Of a DNA stretch of 64,000 nucleotides, positions 1 to 64,000 are shown piece after piece. Both the position numbers and the translations under genes were made by a program. The stretch lies in NCBI RefSeq assembly GCF_026213295.1, contig NC_079432.1:14361917-14425916 (forward strand), read 5' to 3'. The notes under the pieces are model-generated. The model was given only the letters and a program-made list of their open reading frames with translations. It was not told the origin of the DNA and searched no databases. The stretch's first letter is position 1. Every line of letters starts with the position of its first letter. Source of the DNA: Gadus chalcogrammus (taxonomy: Eukaryota > Chordata > Actinopteri > Gadiformes > Gadidae).

Positions 1-1408
1 ATATATATGCAGCAGGGATGTTTGGTAAAGAGGATTAGCCTAAGTGAATCACAGGTTCACGAAGGTTACTATTAAAACCATCTGGCATTTATACTGTGAA
101 GATGAGGATTACGAAGTCTGCGGAGGCTGCTGAGGACGATGCAGATTTGACGGCTGATCAAAAAAAATGCAGATCAGATGCATTCTTTGCTGTAATAAAA
201 GCGACTCTTTTACAGTCTCTGTTGACCACCGTTACTGATTATGGATGCATTATGAGAACAGGGACAGGATGAATCTCAGCGAGCGTGTCTGAAAATACTC
301 CATGTTGGACCGATGTGTGATAGAGACTTTCTTTAGGATGCGTGATATTGCAACTTACGACATAAGACAAATATGGATGTTTTGAGGTCCTGTTGACCAT
401 CATTCTAAGGGACAATACCGGTCTGGGTTACAAAACCACTAAGTGAAGAGCATCTCTCCGGGCTTCACTTAGACATCCGCAACCAATATAATTTGTCAAA
501 GTGACTTGTGCCAATTCTGCCTAAGAGCATCGGGTCTGTTTTAAAGGTTCACAGAAGCAGCAGCACTTTTGTCTTTGAGATACAAAATATAGTAAAGTAC
601 TTGAATGGCAATTCACTTTTTTATTGCCAAACTCTGCACTGACGCAATATGCATTGATTCCAGAAGACCAAAGTTCTGTATTGCATTGTTTAAGAGTATG
701 CTCACGCTAAACACTAATTTGGCAGAATCGATACAACAAACTATCTTAGACTAATGTATTGATAACAAATGTTACATTGATTGGCCAGATATCAGTATTG
801 TCCTTTAAAGATAGGATATTGTCCTTGAAAGATAGGGTAGCCAATCTATTTCAGAAGCAAGTTCTCTTGACATCCTGACTGCAATCAAGTCAAATGGTGT
901 GAGAAACAATACAAAACAACCTGGTATGTGTTGCTGTCGCAGGCCTGCAATAAGCCAATCCAATCATTAGGCCTGAATGAAATGATTAAACGACCTCCCT
1001 GTCTGTCTACCTTTCTACCCAGAACTCTGCGTACACTCTACCCTCCTCATTGAGCATGACCGGAGTCTTCCACAACGCGGGCCAGAGCTAGTGAGCCAGT
1101 CATGTGTTTTGGGGGAAGGCTTTGGAGGGAATCCTGAATGGAGGGGGGGGAATTCTTTCACTTTCTTTTCTTTCAAATTCTACCACTGGCTGTTTTTTCT
1201 ACAAGTGCCTGACCTAGCTTTAAGTCAAGGTTATGGACCTGAATATCATGAAGACATGAAAACGAATTGACTTATAATGGATGTAGTTTTGAATTCTAAT
1301 GCTACAGTGTACCTGCGGCAAGCCTACATCCTCAGGTCACTGCTGAATCAATGTACGGTGGATATAACAGGGATCATGCTGGTTGTTTATCTTTTGCTGC
1401 CAGGTCAC
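1..1408. other. intron sequence after ryr3 exon 37
   Basis: Unique, mildly AT-rich sequence with no open frame matching the next expected RyR segment on the minus strand and no clear repeat. Treated as the 5' part of the intron following exon 37. Confidence 0.7.
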
Positions 1409-58340
<56,932 letters not shown>

Positions 58341-58900
58341 GGCTGTGGATAGAGCCTGCTCAGACTCTGAAAGCCACTGACTGTGTAGCAGAAACGCGAC
58401 GCTGTGCCTGACAAGCTGATATTAGCATAGAGCTCATCCACCGCCATGTAGGGCAGACCGGTCAAGCCCACCGCTCGCGTTGAGTCGCTGATGCTTGCTC
58501 GCGCCAACACCCTCCCCGCTGCACGCACCCCCAACGCAGTAGCAGTGCGGAGGGACTCGGCAGCCCTCAAGAACAAGCGTGAAGAATAAAGAGGAGGACG
58601 TGCGGGTGTGGATGCGGGCTGCCTGGTTGAAGGATGCTCACAGATTAGGGATGGAACACAACACACACCGCCTGGTGTTATCCATTTGGGGGTGTTTTTG
58701 TAAATTGGGATTCAACAAGTTTGGTGGGTTGGGATGGGAATGACTCATATGGTGATACAATTTGAATACAGCCCCTGCGCTGAATATAAAGTATGAGAGA
58801 AAGCCACCCTCGCGCTTGCTTTCCGTGCTTTCCTTTCTCTGTTTCGTGCCACCCACGCGCGAGCGCAAACACGTTTATTACGCTCGCGCGGAGAAATGCG
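58341..58900 (-). promoter_or_regulatory. presumed ryr3 5' UTR and proximal promoter
   Basis: Sequence directly upstream of the ryr3 start. It is richer in CpG and GC than the flanking introns, especially 58440-58560 and 58850-58900. No convincing TATA box is seen in the ryr3 direction. The transcription start cannot be placed. A 122-codon upstream ORF (58666 down to 58298) overlaps the ryr3 start in another frame. Confidence 0.4.
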
Positions 58901-59415
58901 ATTGTTGGGAAATCGGATTTAATTGTTTTATCAATTTATCAGTTTTTCTGAATAGGTTTCCACAGTCGCTATGGTAGTTTCGACGAATAAGTATTGTGTG
59001 AAACAAAAAAACAGTCCGCTAGAAGACATTGATTTAAATAAAGAGAGGGAAATTCGGCTGTACAACTGATGTCCAATAATTAGGGTATTATTTTATATCA
59101 CTTTCTTCATCCATAAATCAACGGTCCAGTCCATCAGCAGTTACCACGCTCAATATAACGGCCAAGACTTTATCGGTGAACAGGTGGGACCTGGAACCTG
59201 GTATATAGCTGACTATACTGACCTCCAGTGGACATGAGAAGGTACGCTCGTGTACTTAATACTTTCAGTGAAGCGGCATTTCCTGGATAATCTAATTATA
59301 GGGGGCCAACCCCCCCTCCCCAAACGGGGTGAGGGCCCCCCTAGAGATTCACCAGGAAGACTTTGTTAAATTAAGCTTTTCAAATGGGATGTCAAATATA
59401 TATTAGATATTTTAA

Positions 59416-59432
59416 CCCTTATAAGGTGTTCG
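59416..59432 (+). repeat. left terminal inverted repeat of piggyBac-type element
   Basis: Seventeen bp directly inside TTAA, followed by a small hairpin-forming motif CGGGTC-TGTGG-GACCCG (59431-59447). Confidence 0.85.
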
Positions 59433-59671
59433 GGTCTGTGGGACCCGTTTTCAGTTTTTCAGTTTTTTTTTATTTTTTAACTAAGATTCATTGGCTTTGG
59501 CTCATTTTCTGTGAGGAACATGAATCAGAAAACATTTTCAATGACCCCCCCCCCCTGTATACCCCCCCATCACATTTATATTACACACAGGGTGTTCGGG
59601 TCCAGTGGACCCGGAGCTAGTTTAAGTGTGGAAATCATAGCTTCTGTGCACCCTAATTTTCCCTTCTTCCT

Positions 59672-59782
<111 letters not shown>

Positions 59783-59926
59783 AGAGGGGGGGGAAAGAGA
59801 GAGGGGGAAAGAGTAAAGCAGGTGAATGGGGCCCTTGGTGTGAGCACCCACAGTGTGCACCCACTGTTCCCGCACAAGGTTGCAAAATTGGAGCACCCAA
59901 CACCATCAAGCTTGGGGACCTGACAC

Positions 59927-59934
59927 TATAAAAA
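59927..59934 (+). promoter_or_regulatory. TATA-like box upstream of the element's ORF
   Basis: TATAAAAA lies 46 nt upstream of the ATG at 59973 on the same strand. Position would suit a short 5' leader. No experimental support. Confidence 0.4.
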
Positions 59935-59972
59935 AGCTCTGTCAGCGTGGTTCCATACCACAACTGATCAAG

Positions 59973-60653
59973 ATGGCAAAGCGATTCTCTGTTCAGACTG
60001 CCTTACAGTTGATATTTGAAGAGACAGAGGGTTTTGATGGTGATGCAGAGGAAATAGTTTCGGAAAGTGAGGATAACATTTCAGAGTCTGACACCGAGTT
60101 TGAAGAGGAGGATGAGCATCAGCCAGCTCCGAAACGTAAAAGAGCCTCAGGACTAGCCCTTCAGCAGCCAGGACAAGCCTGCGAGCAGCCAACCCCAGGA
60201 CCAACCCGCGAGCAGCCAGCCCCAGGACCAACCCGCAAGCAGCCAGCCCCAGGAACAACCCGCAAGCAGCCAGCCCCAAGACCAACCCGCAAGCAGCCAG
60301 GACCAGGACCACCCCACAAGCAGCCAGCTCCAGGAACAACCCGCAAGCAGCCAACCCCAGGACCAACCCGCGAGCAGCCAGCCCCAGGACCAACCCGCAA
60401 GCAGCCAGCCCCAGGAACAACCCGCAAGCAGCCAGCCCCAAGACCAACCCGCAAGCAGCCAGGACCAGGACCACCCCACAAGCAGCCAGCTCCAGGAACA
60501 ACCCGCAAGCAGCCAGCCCGAGGAACAACCCGCAAGCAGCCAGCCCCAGGAACAACCCGCAAGCAGCCAGCCCCAGGACCAACCCGCAAGCAGCCAGATG
60601 TAGGACCAGCCCGTCAGCCAAAAAGAAACGCTGTGAAGTGTGTGGACCCATGA
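59973..60653 (+). CDS. piggyBac-transposase-derived ORF with 9-residue repeat array, core deleted
   Basis: ORF of 226 codons from ATG 59973 to TGA 60653. Residues 1-60 (MAKRFSVQTALQLIFEETEG, then an acidic Ser/Glu/Asp segment ending in a KRKR cluster) resemble the N-terminal region of fish piggyBac (PGBD-like) transposases. Residues about 68-211 are a tandem array of about 16 units of the type PGPTRKQPA. The DDD nuclease core, normally several hundred residues, is missing. Just past residue 215 the Cys-rich C-terminal finger continues in the -1 frame. An open frame extends 40 codons upstream to 59853, but the ATG at 59973 matches transposase starts. Function unknown: it could be a decaying remnant or a small basic/proline-rich protein. 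No sign of host domestication can be judged from one copy. Confidence 0.6.
   Translation: MAKRFSVQTALQLIFEETEGFDGDAEEIVSESEDNISESDTEFEEEDEHQPAPKRKRASGLALQQPGQACEQPTPGPTREQPAPGPTRKQPAPGTTRKQPAPRPTRKQPGPGPPHKQPAPGTTRKQPTPGPTREQPAPGPTRKQPAPGTTRKQPAPRPTRKQPGPGPPHKQPAPGTTRKQPARGTTRKQPAPGTTRKQPAPGPTRKQPDVGPARQPKRNAVKCVDP
60168..60610 (+). repeat. 27-bp coding minisatellite with 162-bp higher-order unit
   Basis: About 16 copies of a 27-bp unit encoding variants of P-G-P/T-T-R-K-Q-P-A. Six consecutive variants (including the distinctive PGPPHKQPA and PRPTRKQPG) recur in the same order, showing a 162-bp block duplication. Every unit preserves the reading frame. Confidence 0.85.
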
Positions 60654-60745
60654 TGGACAGAAAAACACAATATACATGCAACCAGTGCAAAAAACACATA
60701 TGCAATACACACACAGTGAGACTCTGCCCCTCATGTGTGGTATAG
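60617..60745 (+). pseudogene. C-terminal Cys/His-rich finger of piggyBac transposase, frame-shifted
   Basis: Reads AKKKRCEVCGPMMDRKTQYT then CNQCKKHICNTHTVRLCPSC before a TAG stop. Spacing CxxC...CxxC...CxxH...CxxC is the cross-brace finger found at the C-terminus of piggyBac transposases. It lies one frame off the upstream ORF. The shift coincides with an A-run (60620-60624), so a one-base loss there is the simplest explanation; a sequencing error is also possible. Confidence 0.75.
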
Positions 60746-61106
60746 TCTGATATACGTATAATGGCCGTGTTCAAAGGCTTTGTTTGTGTTGTTCAGACAG
60801 ATGTTATTGAGTATGTTTCAATTTCTAATGATGTTGATTATTTCCCAGTCATGCCTGTTTTATGAGGCATTTCCTTATTTTGTTGCATTTTAATACAAAA
60901 AGAAACAAAAACGAGTGGCACCTCTATTCATAAATGTGATTTAACAAAGGTAAAGTGAACAAATTTAACATATGCTTTGTTTATATTACTTGCGATTGGG
61001 ATGAAGTAACCATCTGGTGAGTATTTAAAAAAAAAAGCTTGAGTATGTTGAATTAAAAGGCAATGGGTCCACCAGACCCAGCAGCACCTCCTGTGTAACA
61101 AAAACA

Positions 61107-61123
61107 CGAACACCCTATGAGGG
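61107..61123 (-). repeat. right terminal inverted repeat of piggyBac-type element
   Basis: Seventeen bp directly inside the right TTAA, inverted relative to the left end with two mismatches. The subterminal motif GGGTC-CACCA-GACCC lies about 30 nt further in (61065-61079). Confidence 0.85.
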
Positions 61124-61127
61124 TTAA

Positions 61128-62436
61128 AATATGCATGTCGTTGGGTCACAATATAGTATATACAGTATGTGTATTATGCACCCTTATAGTGGATTGTACA
61201 AAGTTGCCCAGGATGAAGCCTTCTGCAATTGTCATTTGTCACTCAAACCCAACCCTACGCGGCTGCATGCCATTTGAGTTGTATTTCTTGATTACAATTC
61301 TTGGTGGCAATACACTGGCAATATATTGTTAAATGACTCAAGAATAGCCTACTATTGGTTGTGGTATTGGTTGTAAGTAAATGTAGAAAGTAATATACAT
61401 AGATAGGCTGTGCTGGTTGGTGAATAATGGTGTTTAGGATTATCTCATTCTGAATATAGAATTCCTGCAAAAATGTTGCGGCTTGTTTTTCTTTAACGTG
61501 TATGGCACGTCATCTATGTAGTCTATGGTCTATGTGAACAAAGAAAGTATGCTTAGAGACCCCCCTGAATTTCATAGTTTAATTCAGTCCCTGGATTAAT
61601 TGAGTTATTGAAAATATATGTGGATGTTCAAGAATATATGACACAGATAATGTATTTCAAATGTACATATCCAATAAGAAAAGGTTTTCAGCTATATTGA
61701 AAAGAAAAAATATATATATATTGTGTAGATATTATGAAAGGGGTTATCTAACTGTGCATTTTGCATTTTTTACGCGCTTACGTGTGTAGTGTGTTGACGT
61801 GCTTTACTAAGGCGACTCATTTTTATGACACACAAACCGCATAATAAACAACCCAAGAGAAAACACAATAACTGAAGAAGTTTGGAAGAACACAGGTTTA
61901 TTTTCTTCCTTTTATGCATTTCACCGGGGGGAAAGACATTCCCACCATGCGCTACAGGTAGCTCTGTGGGCTCTGTGCACATCTCTTTCATCCTCAGTGC
62001 CTCCCCTTTTCTGAGACCCCTCACCACTTTCAATGTTATGCTTTCAACGGTTATCTAAAAGAGGGAAGAACAAACCTCACACAGTGCAGTGGTGGGGAGG
62101 GGCTCTGAAATGTTAAAAGGAGCCTTGAGGTGTGAGGGGAAAAACATGAACACTGCAACTGAGCCGTGCTGGTTGACCGTACCAGTATGCGTTCACTGAT
62201 CGATCCATGGGCGACTGTCAGGGAACCCTCCTCAAACGGCAACATGAGAGTTACCCGCGGGACCGGTGAGTCTCGCAGAGCTCTCAGAAAATCTGGACCC
62301 CCAGATATAAGAAGGGGAGAATGATGGGAGGCGTTGGGGTCCAGTACGCCCCACCGCCACTGAAAGCCAGGGGCCAAGCAGTCTGGGATGGAGGACTCAA
62401 ACGGGCCACCGGTTGCCTCTCCTACTCCCAGATTAA
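61128..62436. other. intergenic sequence between the piggyBac element and the divergent coding stretch
   Basis: AT-rich to 61900, then mixed sequence. Open frames on both strands between 61770 and 62540 have no recognisable similarity and are treated as chance. Promoter or 5' UTR of the divergent gene may lie here. Confidence 0.5.
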
Positions 62437-63369
62437 GAAGGAAGAAGTGCCCCGGGGGAGACAGAGCAGAGGGTCCCCTCCGTGTTGGAGGAGGAGAAAG
62501 GGTTTCAGGAGGAAAACAGCCCGGCGGCACAGCTCGAGTCACTCACCACCCGCCTCTCGACCTCCACAGGGGTCACTCAAGCTTCTGAGGAACTTCTCCA
62601 CACACAGGGCCCCCCCAGAAAGGCTTCTGCTTTGAAAGGAAAACTTGATGACCCGATGGACTCGGACCTCTCAGATTACGACAATGAGACGTCCACGTGC
62701 GGTGAGCTCACCTGTGGACCAATAGGTGCCCAGGGGGACCACTCGGTCCTGCGCTCTCCGGTTGGGGTCCAATATTCTGCAGCAGCGGCGGTGAGAGAAG
62801 ACGAGGAGCTGGAGATGGAGGTGGTGATTGGCAGGGTGAGTCCCGCCAGCGTCGACTGGATCGGAGTGGAGCGCGGTGGGGCCAGAAAGAGGCTGGCTCT
62901 GTCCCCTACTCTGGATGAATCCGTTATTCGCTTTGAGGCCCCATCAACAGCCCCAAACCAGAGAAGAACCTGCTATGGACACCAGCAGGAGCTAAGTGAT
63001 GGCAGCTTGCGGCAGCCCCAGGTAGGTTTACAGAGGAACCACAGCCATGAACACCCACCTGTTGACATGCTCTCTGCACTGGATGGCGTTATCAGTGAGA
63101 AGAGTGAACTCTACCCATCAGCCAACAAGCGATCCTGTGACAAAAACTCATCATCAGTGTGGCCAAAGAACATTCCCTGGAATCAAACGACTCTCACTGA
63201 AATCCTGGCTGCATCGCCCAAGAGTTTGTCTAGAAACCTTGAAGATATACTTCCTATTCTGTTCTCCTCCTGTCTATGCACCCCTGGGCCCGGCCATTGC
63301 TCTCCGTCTCCGAGTTCAGCAAGAGGGAACAAGCCCAGTGTCAGACGATGTCAGACCTCTGATGAATGA
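62437..63369 (+). CDS. unrecognised disorder-rich coding stretch, divergent from ryr3 (possible fmn1 5' exon)
   Basis: Frame 1 is open from 62437 to a stop at 63369; the first in-frame ATG is 62656 (MDSDLSDYDNETSTC). The protein is Ser/Glu/Pro-rich with acidic runs (EDEELEMEVV) and no domain I recognise. It resembles regulatory, disordered N-terminal parts of large cytoskeletal or nuclear proteins. An acceptor-like tract ends at 62430. Synteny: in tetrapods the gene divergent from RYR3 is FMN1 (formin 1), so this may be a fish fmn1 5' exon, but I see no sequence match to the FMN1 N-terminus that I know. Good coding character ends near 63255, where frame 2 takes over. Confidence 0.45.
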   Translation, partial: EGRSAPGETEQRVPSVLEEEKGFQEENSPAAQLESLTTRLSTSTGVTQASEELLHTQGPPRKASALKGKLDDPMDSDLSDYDNETSTCGELTCGPIGAQGDHSVLRSPVGVQYSAAAAVREDEELEMEVVIGRVSPASVDWIGVERGGARKRLALSPTLDESVIRFEAPSTAPNQRRTCYGHQQELSDGSLRQPQVGLQRNHSHEHPPVDMLSALDGVISEKSELYPSANKRSCDKNSSSVWPKNIPWNQTTLTEILAASPKSLSRNLEDILPILFSSCLCTPGPGHCSPSPSSARGNKPSVRRCQTSDE

Positions 63370-63536
63370 GAGTTCAGAGAGCGACAGCACAGTCACGGAC
63401 CGAATCAAGGATGTTCAGGGGAATTCCAATACAAAAACGTACCCTGGGAGGAAGCAAATTGAGCACAACCTGAATCCGATCATTGTTGCACACCTCGGCC
63501 AAGACGGAGCAAGCCTTCCTTTTGGATACACCGCAG
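63258..63536 (+). CDS. continuation of the unrecognised coding stretch in a second frame
   Basis: Frame 2 from about 63258 reads PPVYAPLGPAIALRLRVQQE, then VSDDVRPLMNESSESDS and a basic segment, to a consensus donor CAG|GTAAAA at 63536/63537. Composition is like the preceding frame-1 stretch, suggesting one protein split by a frame change between 63250 and 63300. Causes could be a real indel, a sequencing or assembly error, or an intron boundary I have not placed. Confidence 0.4.
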
Positions 63537-64000
63537 GTAAAAAACATCAGTACAATTGCTTTTCTGGTTACCATTTTTCACTTTACTAAATAAGAATAAA
63601 ATAAATAAGAATAAAATTAAAATCGAAATAAAATGGTATGGAGTTAAATATTATAGGGATGTAGGTTTTTGTCACTATCTTAATCTTTACTAATACTAGT
63701 AACCACATTTTAATCACTACATTTAAAAATACACCATTGTTGTAGACACTTCTATTGCTAATTTCGGCATTTCATTTTTCCAAAAATTATTCAACAATCC
63801 ATGTTTATGGTTTTGAGCTCAGTTCTTGCGTTAGCAAACAAGCATTCCTGCATTTAATCCAGCCATGCATATAAATGTGCTTGCTTTTCCTTGAAAAATT
63901 GTATTTCTTACGCGAGATTGGATCTTGATGTTTCTGCTCTGAAAGCCTCTCAGATGTCTAGCCATGCTCATTGCTGTCAGGTCTTGTTTTCTTTGTGATT
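63537..64000 (+). other. presumed intron after the divergent coding stretch
   Basis: AT-rich, no open frame, follows a GTAAAA donor. Nothing else seen. Confidence 0.5.

Noticed and set aside
59968..60774. Minus-strand open frames (Gly/Ala/Trp/Cys repeats) across the piggyBac-type element
   Set aside because: Shadow of the 27-bp repeat; the plus strand carries the recognisable transposase ends.
61770..62542. Minus-strand open frames of 87 and 163 codons
   Set aside because: No recognisable features, no splice or start context, and they overlap the divergent coding stretch.

Overview
This window is vertebrate nuclear DNA, almost certainly from a teleost fish. It has a compact multi-exon vertebrate gene, a tRNA-derived SINE with the fish-type 3' tail, a piggyBac-type element, and an exceptional density of long (CA/GT)n and other simple repeats. 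That repeat load fits a cod-like (gadiform) genome, but the species is inferred and not shown. There are no bacterial-type operons, rRNA, CRISPR arrays or confident tRNA genes.

Region 1 (58340 down to 1409, minus strand) is the 5' part of a ryanodine receptor gene. I could chain 37 consecutive coding exons, all with compatible splice phases. They encode the first 1881 residues (5643 nt) of a protein whose family is usually close to 4,900 residues long. Isoform-specific sequence (for example the segment after Cys8-rich exon 2, the short exon 4 that follows residue 91 directly, and a very short divergent region 2) matches RYR3 rather than RYR1 or RYR2, so I call it ryr3. The exons cover the start Met, the N-terminal IP3R/RyR beta-trefoil and MIR domains, the RIH domain, SPRY1, both RyR repeats, SPRY2, SPRY3 and the beginning of the junctional solenoid. 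The channel pore lies off the left edge. The product is the intracellular Ca2+-release channel of the sarcoplasmic/endoplasmic reticulum. Introns are mostly 0.1-2.5 kb, with larger ones after exon 1 (10.7 kb), exon 2 (4.3 kb) and exon 3 (4.8 kb). They are filled with microsatellites and polypurine tracts, often right against splice sites.

Region 2 (58341-59411) is the presumed ryr3 5' UTR and promoter side, with a CpG-richer stretch and an upstream ORF overlapping the ryr3 start.

Region 3 (59416-61123) is a complete-looking 1708-bp piggyBac-type element flanked by TTAA duplications. It keeps the transposase N-terminal acidic segment and the C-terminal Cys/His-rich finger, but the catalytic core is absent. 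In its place is an array of 9-residue Pro/Arg/Lys/Gln repeats. This is the most unusual object in the window.

Region 4 (61128-64000, plus strand) contains an unrecognised, disorder-rich coding stretch (about 62437-63536) transcribed divergently from ryr3. In tetrapods the divergent neighbour of RYR3 is FMN1, so a fish-specific 5' exon of fmn1 is the leading but unproven guess.
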